A DNA stretch of 64,000 nt from Clostridiales bacterium (GTDB taxonomy: Bacteria; Bacillota; Clostridia; Oscillospirales; Oscillospiraceae). The stretch covers positions 1-64,000 of the forward strand of contig JALFJQ010000022.1 of the NCBI GenBank assembly GCA_022775085.1, given 5' to 3'. The position numbers were made by a program, and so were the translations under genes. The notes under the pieces are model-generated. The model was given only the letters and a program-made list of their open reading frames with translations, did no database searches and was not told the DNA's origin. Below are positions 24,680 to 32,874 of this stretch, one piece after another (within the stretch, counting starts at the first letter, position 1; every line of letters begins with the position of its first letter).

Positions 24680-24963
24680 TGTAGCCACCACCCCAGCACG
24701 GCAAGAATCGCAAGAAGCTCCAGCACTGCCAGAAACACCAGGCCCTTGATGCCCTTTTTCTTCGGCAAAAGCATATAGCGCTCCTCGTCATCCTCCTCGT
24801 CAGCATAGACCGTCACCTTCTGCCGCTTCCGGCGTCCGCGCCGGGGCTGCTCATAAACATCCTCTTCTTCCTCGTCCTCCTCGCCGTAAAGTATGTCCTC
24901 CAGCTCCTCGTCCAGAAGCTCATCCTCCATCCAATGAAGGCTTTTTCTGGGATCGTCAAACAT
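24667..24963 (-). CDS. small acidic protein with C-terminal membrane anchor
   Basis: 98 residues. Residues 13-38 are almost all Asp/Glu, residues 40-50 are Arg/Lys-rich (RRGRRKRQK), and the last 22 form one membrane segment ending WWLQWLI. The charge pattern suggests a tail-anchored cytoplasmic protein. I do not recognise a family. It overlaps the gluQ start and is probably co-transcribed with it. Confidence 0.6.
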   Translation of the reverse strand: MFDDPRKSLHWMEDELLDEELEDILYGEEDEEEEDVYEQPRRGRRKRQKVTVYADEEDDEERYMLLPKKKGIKGLVFLAVLELLAILAVLGWWLQWLI

Positions 24964-25040
24964 ACTGCATCCCTCCTTTGGGGGTATTTTAGCCGATTTT
25001 TATGGGAAAGTAAAGCGGGAAACTGTGATCACAGAAAAGG

Positions 25041-25156
25041 CTCCCCTTTCAGGGGAGCTGGCACGGCGTGAACCGTGACTGAGGGGTACATACGTTACCG
25101 GGGAGCGGCACCCCTCAGCCTCGCTTCGCTCAGCAGCTCCCCTGAAAGGGGAGCCT
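25041..25156. repeat. inverted repeat of GGCTCCCCTTTCAGGGGAGC type
   Basis: The ends 25041-25060 and 25137-25156 are inverted copies, with inner dyads CACGG/CCGTG and GAGCGAAGCGAGG. The inner part GAGCGGCACCCCTCAG also occurs at 142-158. It is a dispersed intergenic repeat filling the gap between the acidic protein gene and rny. Confidence 0.65.
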
Positions 25157-25186
25157 TTTACGCGTTCTGCGTTATAATACTCTGCC

Positions 25187-25216
25187 GCAAAAATCCCTCC
25201 GATTTCTCGGAGGGAT
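25187..25216 (-). terminator. terminator of rny
   Basis: AATCCCTCCGA/TCGGAGGGATT stem followed on the minus strand by T-rich sequence, 6 bases past the rny stop. Confidence 0.8.
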
Positions 25217-25221
25217 TCTGT

Positions 25222-26772
25222 TTATTTCGCGTATTCCACGGCCTTGGTCTCCCGGATGACATTGACCTTGATCTGGCCGGGGTATTCCAGCTCGGCTTCG
25301 ATCTTCTTGGCCACGTCCCGGGCAAGCAGAATCATGTTGTCCTCGGAGACAACCTCGGGCTTGACCATGATGCGAACCTCCCGGCCTGCCTGAATGGCGT
25401 AGGCCTTGTCCACGCCGGGATAGGAGCCGGTCAGCTCCTCCAGCTTCTGCAGGCGGCGGATATAGTTCTCCACGTTCTCACGGCGGGCGCCGGGACGGGC
25501 GGCGGAGATGGCATCGGCTGCCTGAATCAGCACGGCAATAACGGTCTTGGGCTCCACGTCGCCGTGGTGAGCCTCGATGGCGTTGACAATGACGGGGTTC
25601 TCCTTGTACTTCCGGGCAAGGTCGGCGCCCAGCTGCACATGGCTGCCCTCAACCTCATGATCAATGGACTTGCCCAGATCATGCAGAAGACCTGCCCGCT
25701 TTGCCAGGGCCACATCCACGCCCAGCTCTGCGGCCATGAGGCCAGCAATGTGGGCCACCTCAATGGAGTGATTCAGCACGTTCTGACCGTAGGAGGTGCG
25801 GTACTTCTGGCGGCCCAGAATTTTCACCAGTTCCGGGTTCAGGTTGTGGACGCCGGTCTCATAGCAGGCACGCTCGCCCTCTTCCTTGATGGTGCGGTCC
25901 ACTTCCTTCCGGGCCTTCTCCACCATGTCCTCGATGCGGGTGGGGTGGATGCGGCCGTCCACGATGAGCTTCTCCAACGCCAGACGGGCAACCTCTCGGC
26001 GGACGGGATCGAAGCTGCTGACGGTAATTGCCTCGGGGGTATCGTCAATAATGAGATCAACGCCGGTAATGGTCTCCAGGGTGCGGATATTCCGGCCCTC
26101 ACGACCGATAATCCGGCCCTTCATCTCGTCATTGGGCAGGGTGACCACGGAGACGGTGGTCTCGGCGGCGTGATCGGCAGCGCAGCGCTGGATGGCGGTG
26201 GCGATGATCTCCCGGCCCTTTTCCTCGGCCTCGTCTTTCAGCTGCTGCTCGATCTCCTTGATCTTCATGGCAGCCTCATGGCGAACCTCGTCCTCAATGG
26301 TTTTCAGCAAATATTCCTTGGCCTGCTCCTGGGTCAGCTCGGAGATCTTCTCCAGCTGCTGGAGCTGTTCCTGACGGATGGCATCGGCCTGTGCCTGAGT
26401 CTCGGAGACCTTCTGAAGCTTTTTCGCCAATTCCTCTTCCTTGCGCTCAAAGGCCTCGGTTTTCTTGTCCAGGGTGGTCTCTTTCTGTTCCAGGCGGCGC
26501 TCCTGCTTGCTCAGCTCAGCGCGGCGTTCCTTGACTTCCTTTTCGTACTCTGTGCGAGATTTATGGATTTCGTCCTTGGCCTCCAGAAGCATTTCCTTCT
26601 TGCGGTTTTCACCGGCACGGATGGCTTCATTGATCAGGCGGGTGGCTTCCGTCTCGGCGGAGCCGATCTCCCGCTCGGCGACCTTTTTGCGGTAGGCAAA
26701 GCCAATGCCAAAGCCCACAGCCAGACACGCCAGCAGACCCAGAACGGTAAAAATGATCTGTACCCATTCCAT
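25222..26772 (-). CDS. rny: ribonuclease Y
   Basis: Membrane-bound endoribonuclease that starts mRNA decay in Firmicutes. An N-terminal membrane segment (about 5-27) leads to a long charged coiled coil (about 30-190), a KH domain with [17 protein letters not shown], and an HD domain with LLHDLGK and EAHHGDVEP. The 516 residues match the family. The start MEWVQIIFT is chosen by homology; GGAGG is 14 bases upstream, a rather long gap. A promoter at 26992-27020 gives a leader of about 210 bases with several hairpins. Confidence 0.95.
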   Translation of the reverse strand: MEWVQIIFTVLGLLACLAVGFGIGFAYRKKVAEREIGSAETEATRLINEAIRAGENRKKEMLLEAKDEIHKSRTEYEKEVKERRAELSKQERRLEQKETTLDKKTEAFERKEEELAKKLQKVSETQAQADAIRQEQLQQLEKISELTQEQAKEYLLKTIEDEVRHEAAMKIKEIEQQLKDEAEEKGREIIATAIQRCAADHAAETTVSVVTLPNDEMKGRIIGREGRNIRTLETITGVDLIIDDTPEAITVSSFDPVRREVARLALEKLIVDGRIHPTRIEDMVEKARKEVDRTIKEEGERACYETGVHNLNPELVKILGRQKYRTSYGQNVLNHSIEVAHIAGLMAAELGVDVALAKRAGLLHDLGKSIDHEVEGSHVQLGADLARKYKENPVIVNAIEAHHGDVEPKTVIAVLIQAADAISAARPGARRENVENYIRRLQKLEELTGSYPGVDKAYAIQAGREVRIMVKPEVVSEDNMILLARDVAKKIEAELEYPGQIKVNVIRETKAVEYAK

Positions 26773-26985
26773 AAATTTGCTGCACACCTCCTTCTTAAAG
26801 ATAATAACAGGCGCAGAAGGGGTGGCGCTTATACCCATGTGAAATTGTGCGTAACAACCGACCGGAGACGCGCTCCGGAAAATTGAAAAAGCAAAACGCC
26901 AGTAATGGGCGTAAAACGCATACCCCGGCTAAGCCGGATAAAAATGAAACGCTGCCGGCAGGCCACCGACTGCGCACATGATACC
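26773..26985 (-). promoter_or_regulatory. structured leader of rny
   Basis: The 213-base leader holds CCGGC/GCCGG near 26930, an ACGCC/GGCGT stem followed by TTTGCTTTTTC (about 26890-26925) that looks like an attenuator, and GGAGCGCGTCTCC near 26868. No coding frame is visible. Confidence 0.4.
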
Positions 26986-26991
26986 TAGCTT

Positions 26992-27020
26992 ATTTTACAA
27001 GCACTCTGCCAAAATGTCAA
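26992..27020 (-). promoter_or_regulatory. sigma-A promoter of rny
   Basis: Minus-strand TTGACA (27015-27020), 17-base spacer, TAAAAT (26992-26997). Confidence 0.75.
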
Positions 27021-27078
27021 GGGTGAAGGAGAAAGAAATTGTACGATTTGCCACGAACGCCCGGCGCCGTCCTTCTCA

Positions 27079-27107
27079 TTGACAACGCCCCGGTCCCGTG
27101 GTACAAT
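27079..27107 (+). promoter_or_regulatory. sigma-A promoter of tRNA-Leu
   Basis: TTGACA (27079-27084), 17-base spacer, TACAAT (27102-27107), 10 bases before the mature 5' end. Confidence 0.8.
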
Positions 27108-27117
27108 AAAAGCCGAC

Positions 27118-27202
27118 GCGGGCATGATGGAATTGGCAGACATGCAAGATTTAGGTTCTTGTGCAGAAATGCGTTGGGGTTCAAATCCCCATGCCCGCAC
27201 CA
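27118..27202 (+). tRNA. tRNA-Leu (anticodon UAG)
   Basis: A complete cloverleaf can be drawn. The acceptor stem is GCGGGCA/TGCCCGC, the anticodon stem CAAGA/TCTTG encloses the loop TTTAGGT with anticodon TAG at 27152-27154, a long class II variable arm (TGCAGAAATGCG) follows, and the T arm is TGGGG-TTCAAAT-CCCCA. The ACCA end is encoded. It stands alone between its own promoter and terminator. Confidence 0.95.
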
Positions 27203-27207
27203 ACAGA

Positions 27208-27247
27208 CCGAGAGGCAGTTCTTAACAGGAACTGCCTCTCGGTTTTT
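27208..27247 (+). terminator. terminator of tRNA-Leu
   Basis: 14-bp stem CCGAGAGGCAGTTC/GAACTGCCTCTCGG, then TTTTT. Confidence 0.92.
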
Positions 27248-27269
27248 GTGTTCCGCTTCACGCTGATAC

Positions 27270-27437
27270 TAAGGCAACACCGCATAATGGGGCAAGGAGA
27301 TTCAGCGAGAGATTTTGGCCCAAGCGAAAGTATGGAAAATGCGGGAATACTGGATGTATTTCCCATTTTTCATGCTGCACGATTGGGGCAAAAGATCCGC
27401 CGAAGCCCGCTGCTCCCATTGTGCGGTGTTGCCTTAA
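27270..27437 (+). repeat. 168-bp MITE-like element, copy 2
   Basis: The best copy. The ends TAAGGCAACACCGCATAATGG and its inverse CCATTGTGCGGTGTTGCCTTA match with one difference over 21 bases. Copies at 10864-11034 (inverted) and 15335-15436 (partial) share the interior. There is no transposase frame, so it would move only in trans. Confidence 0.75.
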
Positions 27438-27519
27438 ATCTTTTTATCAAGAATTAGTATGAGCCAACCGTTCCCGGGACTCCCACCGGCATTCTTCGCT
27501 TTCATAGCAGGCAGGAGGT

Positions 27520-28221
27520 TCATTCAACCCTGACCATCCGGTATCCCACTCCAATATGGGTCTGGATGTACTGGGGAGAATCCGGGGTGGGTTCCAGCTT
27601 CTTGCGCAGAGTGGCCATGAATACCCGCAGGGAGGCCATATTGCTGTCCCAGCTTTGGCCCCAGATATTTTGGGTAATAAACGTGTGCGTCAAAACCTTC
27701 CCAACATTTTTGGAGAGGAGACACAGCAGCTTGAATTCAATGGGCGTTAAGTGCAGCTCCTGACCGTCCAGCGTAGCGCAGCCGCTGGCGTAGTCCACAC
27801 GGAGCTTGCCGTTTTCAAAAACAGATCCCGCCGTCAGCATTTCCGAAGACATGAAGGACAGTCTGCGCTGGGTGGTGCGGATTCTTGCCAGCAGCTCCTC
27901 CACAGAAAAGGGCTTCGTCAGATAATCGTCCGCCCCCGCGTCCAGCGCTTCTATTTTATCCTGGTCTTCGTTCCTGGCACTGATGACAATAATAAGCATA
28001 TTGGACCAGGAACGGATGTTTCGGATCACCTCTATGCCATCCATATCCGGCAGGCCTAAGTCCAGAAGTACGGTGTCCGGGCTGTGGGTGGAGGCTTCCA
28101 GGATTGCCTGGCCGCCGTTTGTAGCCGTCCGATAACGGTAGTCATTTGTTTTTAAGGTGGTGACAATCAGATTGCGGATGGGCGCGTCGTCCTCCATAGC
28201 CAGAATCAGCGGTTTATTCAT
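27520..28221 (-). CDS. KdpE-type response regulator
   Basis: OmpR-family regulator of 233 residues. The receiver domain has the acidic pair Glu10/Asp11, phospho-acceptor Asp54 in LLDLGLPDMDG and the Lys of LTKPFS. The C-terminal winged helix ends HIGVGYRMV. Family resemblance is to KdpE. It follows the KdpF-like peptide by 25 bases and shares its promoter. There is no kinase gene beside it; the KdpD-type kinase at 33597 pairs with another KdpE-like gene but may serve both. Likely target: the Trk/kdpF region (inference). Confidence 0.88.
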   Translation of the reverse strand: MNKPLILAMEDDAPIRNLIVTTLKTNDYRYRTATNGGQAILEASTHSPDTVLLDLGLPDMDGIEVIRNIRSWSNMLIIVISARNEDQDKIEALDAGADDYLTKPFSVEELLARIRTTQRRLSFMSSEMLTAGSVFENGKLRVDYASGCATLDGQELHLTPIEFKLLCLLSKNVGKVLTHTFITQNIWGQSWDSNMASLRVFMATLRKKLEPTPDSPQYIQTHIGVGYRMVRVE

Positions 28222-28246
28222 TCAGTGTAACCTCCCCCTTCATTCT

Positions 28247-28330
28247 TTATTTCTCCTTCATCAGTACCCAGGATAAATATCCCAGAATTGCGATGGACAG
28301 TACGCCAATCGCGCCGATTACAATTTGCAT
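28247..28330 (-). CDS. KdpF-like membrane peptide
   Basis: 27 residues, MQIVIGAIGVLSIAI onward, forming one membrane helix with a short charged tail (LMKEK). Size, helix and the GYLSWVL turn resemble KdpF, the small subunit that stabilises the KdpFABC K+ pump. An AAGGAGG site stands 8 bases before the ATG. KdpA, B and C are absent from the window, while a KdpE-type regulator follows directly. It may be a remnant of a kdp operon or a helper for Trk. The gene is real by ribosome site and context; the family call is tentative. Confidence 0.6.
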   Translation of the reverse strand: MQIVIGAIGVLSIAILGYLSWVLMKEK

Positions 28331-28363
28331 AGCCAAAACCTCCTTTTTCGCTTTCGCGGGTAA

Positions 28364-28442
28364 ATCATACCACGGCATCTGCAAATGTGCCGTTTCATAT
28401 TTTGGTGGGAGATTAAGGATTTGCAAAGATTTGTAAAGATTC
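28364..28442 (-). promoter_or_regulatory. promoter and regulator sites of kdpF-kdpE
   Basis: An extended -10 (minus-strand TGGTATGAT, 28364-28372) lies beside a dyad ACGGCA/TGCCGT (28372-28393). Upstream are three 10-base direct repeats, GATTAAGGAT, TTGCAAAGAT and TTGTAAAGAT (28411-28440). Tandem repeats of 10-11 bp are the usual sites of OmpR/PhoB-type regulators, so autoregulation is likely. Confidence 0.5.
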
Positions 28443-28453
28443 GGCAGTGTACT

Positions 28454-29938
28454 TTAATGATGTGCCCTGAACAGCTTCCGTCCCAGGAACCTGAATTTCT
28501 GAAAACCATAGTAAGCTCCCGTCAGCACAATGAAGATTTCCAGTCTGCCGAGAATCATCCCCACCATTTCCACAATCAGGGTAGCATTGTTGGTCGTTGG
28601 CCCGGTCAGCCCAATTGACAGGCCCACCGTGCCCAAAGCGGAGGCAAATTCAAACATGGCCTTTTCCAGACCGCACCCGGCAGTCAGAGTAAGGAGCAGC
28701 ACGCCAGCCGCAAACAGCAGAAGGTAGCATCCCACAAAGCCCACGGTATCGGAACAGAGTTCCTCGTCAATTTTTGTTCTGCCCTGGGCTTTCACATAGG
28801 TCGGCGCATCCACACACCGCTGGGGAAGCAGCTTTCGTTTCATATTCTGGCCGATCATCCGCAGAATCAGATAGACCCGGGTCAGCTTCAAGCCACCGGC
28901 TGTGGAGCCGATGCCGCCGCCAATCAACATCAGCAGAATCATCAATCCGATTGCAAAAGAAGGCCAGCTTTCGTAGCTCATGGTGGCGTAGCCGGAGGTG
29001 GACAGGGCAGAGGACGCATTGAACAGAGCATGGCGCAGGCCTTCTCCAAAGCCCATCCCCAATTCGCCGGACAAAGACAAGGCCATCAGCGGCACGAAAA
29101 TCAGCAGCAGCAGAAACAGAAAGCGCATCTCACTGACCTGCAGCGCCTGCCGCCACTTGCCCCGGAGCAGAAGCAGCAGCACCGCAAAGTTGGTCGTGCC
29201 AATGAGCATCAGCTGGGTGGTGACAATTTCAATGGACAGGCTGTGATACTCGCCGATGCTGCTGAGTTTGGTGGAAAAGCCGCCGGTGGACAGGCTGCAC
29301 ATGGCGTGGCACAGGCTGTCAAACAGCGGCATTCCGCAAACCACATAGCTGACCGTTCCCAGAATCAGGAAAATGATGTACATTTCAAAAATGGTCTGAG
29401 CAGTTTGCTTGAGGTTCGGCATCAGCTTGTCCGGGTGCCCCTCCGCGTTGAACAAATCCATGGAGCGCTTCCCGGAAACCAGCATGACCATCATCATCAC
29501 AAAGCCCAGGCCACCGCAGTATTGCATGAAGCTTCTGTAGAACAGGAAGATATGAGAGGTTTGGGTTACATCCATCACGGAAAGTCCGGTGGTGGTCCAG
29601 CCGCTGACGGATTCAAACAGGGATTGCACAAGCTTCAGCTGCTTTGAAAGGAAGAAGGGCATTGCGCCAACGGCGATTCCCCAGAACCAGGTAAACAGGA
29701 CGGTATTATTGCTGTGCTGCTGGGCGGTCAGGCGGTCGGAGCTGAAATAGGACTCCCGCTTTCCAAAGGCGCACACAAGCCCCCCTGCCAGAACAGAGAG
29801 CAGTCCCGGCAGCAGGAAATAGATTGCATATCCCATGTCCTGCGGATAGAAGGGAAGAATTGCCACCGGGGCAATGACCAGCAGACCAATCATGACCATG
29901 AGCCTACACCGGTTGGAGCAGTCTTTCATTTTTGCCAT
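28454..29938 (-). CDS. trkH: TrkH/KtrB-family potassium uptake protein
   Basis: K+ translocating membrane subunit of 494 residues made of four M1-P-M2 units. The selectivity-filter Gly residues are visible in SGWTTTGLS, SLSTGGFS, ALSTSGYA and ALGTVGLS. It needs a TrkA/KtrA-type regulator, and two such genes lie directly upstream; its start overlaps the end of the second by 13 bases. The operon order is TPR protein, TrkA-N protein, TrkA, TrkH. Confidence 0.93.
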   Translation of the reverse strand: MAKMKDCSNRCRLMVMIGLLVIAPVAILPFYPQDMGYAIYFLLPGLLSVLAGGLVCAFGKRESYFSSDRLTAQQHSNNTVLFTWFWGIAVGAMPFFLSKQLKLVQSLFESVSGWTTTGLSVMDVTQTSHIFLFYRSFMQYCGGLGFVMMMVMLVSGKRSMDLFNAEGHPDKLMPNLKQTAQTIFEMYIIFLILGTVSYVVCGMPLFDSLCHAMCSLSTGGFSTKLSSIGEYHSLSIEIVTTQLMLIGTTNFAVLLLLLRGKWRQALQVSEMRFLFLLLLIFVPLMALSLSGELGMGFGEGLRHALFNASSALSTSGYATMSYESWPSFAIGLMILLMLIGGGIGSTAGGLKLTRVYLILRMIGQNMKRKLLPQRCVDAPTYVKAQGRTKIDEELCSDTVGFVGCYLLLFAAGVLLLTLTAGCGLEKAMFEFASALGTVGLSIGLTGPTTNNATLIVEMVGMILGRLEIFIVLTGAYYGFQKFRFLGRKLFRAHH

Positions 29939-30609
29939 TTGGCCTCACCGCCCTTTAATTCGAGAATTGCGATTTCCTCCTGCTCGTTTCCCGAGATCAG
30001 CACAAGAATGTCTCCCGCCAGAATCCGGGTGTCGCCTCTGGGGATCAGGGTCTGATCCCGGCGGAGGATGCAGCCGATGATGACCTCCTTGGGCAGGTTG
30101 ATTTCCCAGACCTGCTTCTGTGCTGCCGGGTCTGTCTCGGTGATGGGCACTTCCAGCAGCTGCACCCGGCCCTCTCCAATGGGGATGGCCTTTGCCATTT
30201 CCTCCATGAAGGCCTGCTGCTCAATGATGCTGGTGACAGCGGAAATGGCGCAGACCACGCTGTCCACGCCCATTTTGTAGAAAAAGTCCGTCTTTTGGGG
30301 GTCGGACAGCAGGGACAGGGTTTTGGAAACCCGGAATTTTTTCTTACAAAGCTCGCAGATGACCAGATTGTCCTCGTCCCGGGGCGTCAGCGCTATGGCA
30401 ATCTCCGCATTCCCGGCCCCCGCATCCTCCAGCACATAGGGCTTTGTGCCATCACCGTGAATCACAGTCAGCTTTTCATTTTCCGCCAGTTTTTCGCAGT
30501 CGGGCAAATCCTTGTTGATGACTGTGACCCGATAACCTTTTTTCATAAGAGACTGGGCGAGAGCCTTCGCCTTGCTCCTGCCGCCCACCAAAAGCACATT
30601 TCCTTTCAT
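29926..30609 (-). CDS. trkA: TrkA-type potassium channel regulator (N and C domains)
   Basis: Cytoplasmic gating subunit of 227 residues. The RCK N domain is a Rossmann fold (NVLLVGGRSKAKALA) and binds NAD(H) or ATP. The RCK C domain, about residues 145-225, includes PKEVIIGCILR and LAGDILVLISG. The Gly pattern of the Rossmann loop is altered (GGRSKA instead of GxGxxG), which may change nucleotide binding. The start at 30609 is chosen because the upstream extension overlaps the neighbouring gene. It is coupled to trkH. Confidence 0.88.
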   Translation of the reverse strand: MKGNVLLVGGRSKAKALAQSLMKKGYRVTVINKDLPDCEKLAENEKLTVIHGDGTKPYVLEDAGAGNAEIAIALTPRDEDNLVICELCKKKFRVSKTLSLLSDPQKTDFFYKMGVDSVVCAISAVTSIIEQQAFMEEMAKAIPIGEGRVQLLEVPITETDPAAQKQVWEINLPKEVIIGCILRRDQTLIPRGDTRILAGDILVLISGNEQEEIAILELKGGEAKWQK

Positions 30610-30611
30610 AG

Positions 30612-31064
30612 TTATACAGCCTCCTTGGCGGGGGTGGGTTTCTCCAGCAGCTTGTCGATTTCGTTGGCGGACAGCACTGCCGGGCAGATGGTGTCGATGC
30701 CCAGCTCCCGGTAGACGCACTCCCGCTCCGGGTCATACAGACGGGAAATGACCCGCCCCACGCAGTAAAATTCCTTCGCCAGCTGGGCAATGAGAATATT
30801 GGTATTGTCGTTGTTGGTAACGGCAATGACGGCATTGGCCCGGGAAATGTCTGCTTTTTTCAGCACGTCCAAATCTGTCCCGTCGCCCTCCACCGTCAGG
30901 CCGCCAAAGGAAGGGGACAGCTTCCGAAAGGCTTCCTTCTCCTTGTCCAGAATCAGGACATTTTCGCCTTCCTCCGACAGGGTATTCGCCAGATTGGCCC
31001 CCAGCCGTCCGCAGCCCACAATGATGGTATAGTTTGCCTGCTTTTTGTTCTTCAAAATACTCAT
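30612..31064 (-). CDS. TrkA-N domain protein
   Basis: 150 residues holding only the RCK N-type Rossmann domain: TIIVGCGRLGANLA for the dinucleotide loop and DKEKEAF for the acidic end of strand 2. There is no TrkA-C domain. It probably forms mixed rings with the TrkA protein encoded 2 bases downstream, each supplying what the other lacks: this one has a canonical GxGxxG loop, the partner has the C domain. That pairing is inference from gene order. Confidence 0.85.
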   Translation of the reverse strand: MSILKNKKQANYTIIVGCGRLGANLANTLSEEGENVLILDKEKEAFRKLSPSFGGLTVEGDGTDLDVLKKADISRANAVIAVTNNDNTNILIAQLAKEFYCVGRVISRLYDPERECVYRELGIDTICPAVLSANEIDKLLEKPTPAKEAV

Positions 31065-31459
31065 TTTGTATTCCTCCTGACGGCGTGACCGATGCCTTTT
31101 TCATCGTATTGGATTTCATAGGGCGATGGAGCTTCCTGAGGGCAATCGCTCTCGTCGTAGGCGCAGCCGCCCTGAGAATAAAAAGTTCCGTAATGATCCA
31201 GATTCTGCCTTGCCGGTAAGTAGGCAGGGTCCAGCGCGTAAGCTGCCCGGAAGTGCTTCATGGCGCCGGCGTGGTCGCCCTCTTTTTCCATCACGATTCC
31301 CAGCAGATTGTGAGGCTGGGGCGTGTTGGGAAATTTTCCCATTGCCTCACAAATCATTTCCACACACTTTTGATAATCATGGGCTTTGGCATATTTCCGC
31401 ACCCCATCGCAAAGGGCTTGGAGCTGCATACTGCGGCTGGGCCGTTCCTGTGTCGTCAT
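31061..31459 (-). CDS. TPR-like protein at the head of the trk operon
   Basis: 132 residues with one or two tetratricopeptide repeats (about 33-90; PQPHNLLGIVMEKEGDHAGAMKHFRAA is the clearest) and a polar tail. The TGA overlaps the ATG of the TrkA-N gene (31061-31064), so the product is made together with it. AAGGAGGATG precedes the start. It may be a cytoplasmic adaptor for the Trk complex; I know no characterised homologue. Confidence 0.7.
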   Translation of the reverse strand: MTTQERPSRSMQLQALCDGVRKYAKAHDYQKCVEMICEAMGKFPNTPQPHNLLGIVMEKEGDHAGAMKHFRAAYALDPAYLPARQNLDHYGTFYSQGGCAYDESDCPQEAPSPYEIQYDEKGIGHAVRRNTK

Positions 31460-31518
31460 GTGAACATCCTCCTTTTTTCCTTCGGATTTACCTTACACTG
31501 GGATTTTAGCGCGGAAGC

Positions 31519-31570
31519 CGTGAGTACGGTGTGAGAGATCGGGGTTTCCTGTGAGAATTCTGTGAGAAAA
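31519..31570 (-). promoter_or_regulatory. paired 11-bp direct repeats upstream of the trk operon
   Basis: CGTGAGTA (31519), TGTGAGAG (31530), TGTGAGAA (31550) and TGTGAGAA (31561) form two pairs with 11-base spacing, 60-110 bases before the first ATG. This layout fits a PhoB/OmpR-type regulator. The -10 region TAAAAT/TAAGGT downstream has no consensus -35 box, as expected if activation is needed. Confidence 0.45.
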
Positions 31571-31639
31571 CACGCCTGCCGATTTTCCGCAGGGGCACGG
31601 TAAATTGGTGTTTGTCGAGCAGCCGCAAAAACGAAAAAT

Positions 31640-31700
31640 CTTGTCATCCTGAGCGAAGCGCAGCGTAGTCGAGGGAGCTTGGCACGGAATGGAACCGGCA
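31640..31700. repeat. dispersed repeat fragment
   Basis: GTCATCCTGAGCGAAGCGCAGCG with AGTCGAGGG resembles a very common bacterial intergenic repeat. Only one copy is in this window. Apart from this, the regulator sites and the corA promoter, nothing is seen in 31571-31855. Confidence 0.4.
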
Positions 31701-31855
31701 AACACACAAGCTTTTTCGTTGGGCCGAAATGAATTGACCGGGAATTATTTTCGATCCCGGACATTTTTGGGTGTTCCTTCTGTTTTGCCTCGATTATCCC
31801 GTCAAAAGCTGCTTGCCGGTCCAATCCCAGGAAGATCAGGATCCTCGGATGCGTG

Positions 31856-31884
31856 TTGACAACATCACAAATTCGTGATAAGGT
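31856..31884 (+). promoter_or_regulatory. promoter and operator of corA
   Basis: TTGACA (31856-31861), 17-base spacer, TAAGGT (31879-31884). The spacer holds the near-palindrome ATCACAAATTCGTGAT (31864-31879), which would place a repressor over the promoter. Confidence 0.55.
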
Positions 31885-31910
31885 CACATCCGTCAGAAAA
31901 GGAGAACACC

Positions 31911-32870
31911 ATGCAATCCAGAAAATTCCGGATGATATGCTATAAGGAGGAACCTGTCATGTACTATTGCATTGCTGAAACGCTCAAGCCCATACAGCCT
32001 GAAGAGATTTCACGCTGGGAGAAAATTGCTGTCATTCTGAAATCGGAAGATATCGTACACAGCAATCTGCCGTCTGCGCTGCTCCCGCCGGATTCCATGC
32101 TTTCCCCCGGAAAAAACACAGGCTGCAGGCTAATGGTTGAGCAGAATCGTATTCTTGGTGAGCTTCATATTCCGGCAAAACCACACCAACAGGATAAACA
32201 TATTGTTTTCACCTGGTGGAACAGCAATCTTCTTTTTGTTGACCCGGACGGAGAAGCTGCCAAATGTATGGAACGGGTCAGAAAAATGCGTCCGCACCAT
32301 GCGGATGGAGCGGACGATTTGCTGATGGATTTCTATCTTGCCCTGATCACGGATGACCTCTCCCATATTCAGAACATGGAGGAACGCATTTCCGGGCTGG
32401 AGCAAATGGTACTGGATAATCGGACGGAAAAGTTCATCAGGCAAATGAGCCAGCTCAGGAAGGAATTAAATCAACATAACCGGTACTACGCGCAAATGAA
32501 TGATATGGTGGTAACCCTGCAGGAAAACGCCACCGACTTGCTGGATGAATGCAGTTCCGGCAGGCTGCAGTACATTCTTCGCAGACTGAACCGCTTGCAG
32601 GAAGAAACCCAGATGCTGCGGGAATATGCAAGCCAGGTCAGCAGTGAATACCAGGCTCAGGTGGATTTGGGGCAGAACCGGATCATGAAGCTTTTAACAA
32701 TCGTAACCACAATTTTCATGCCGCTGTCTTTGATTGCGGGATGGTATGGAATGAACTTTGTCAATATGCCGGAACTTCATTGGGTCTATGGGTATCCGGC
32801 AGTAATTGCGCTGAGCGCATTGATCGTTGGCGGCTGCATTTTCTACTTCAAGAAAAAGCGGTACTGGTAA
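31911..32870 (+). CDS. corA: CorA-family divalent cation transporter
   Basis: Mg2+ (or Co2+/Ni2+) channel of 319 residues. A large cytoplasmic N-domain with long helices is followed by two membrane segments. The signature GMN is in GWYGMNFVNMPELHW at the end of TM1, and the basic C-terminus is FKKKRYW. The acidic periplasmic loop (MPEL) is the cation-attracting type. The start at 31911 follows AAAGGAGAACACC. It is transcribed away from the trk operon and towards the kdpE-type gene, with a shared terminator at the end. Confidence 0.92.
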   Translation: MQSRKFRMICYKEEPVMYYCIAETLKPIQPEEISRWEKIAVILKSEDIVHSNLPSALLPPDSMLSPGKNTGCRLMVEQNRILGELHIPAKPHQQDKHIVFTWWNSNLLFVDPDGEAAKCMERVRKMRPHHADGADDLLMDFYLALITDDLSHIQNMEERISGLEQMVLDNRTEKFIRQMSQLRKELNQHNRYYAQMNDMVVTLQENATDLLDECSSGRLQYILRRLNRLQEETQMLREYASQVSSEYQAQVDLGQNRIMKLLTIVTTIFMPLSLIAGWYGMNFVNMPELHWVYGYPAVIALSALIVGGCIFYFKKKRYW

Positions 32871-32874
32871 ACGG

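Noticed and set aside
31456..31887. 143-codon open frame upstream of the trk operon
   Set aside because: It runs through a dispersed repeat and the regulator-site region, has no ribosome site, and its composition is not protein-like.
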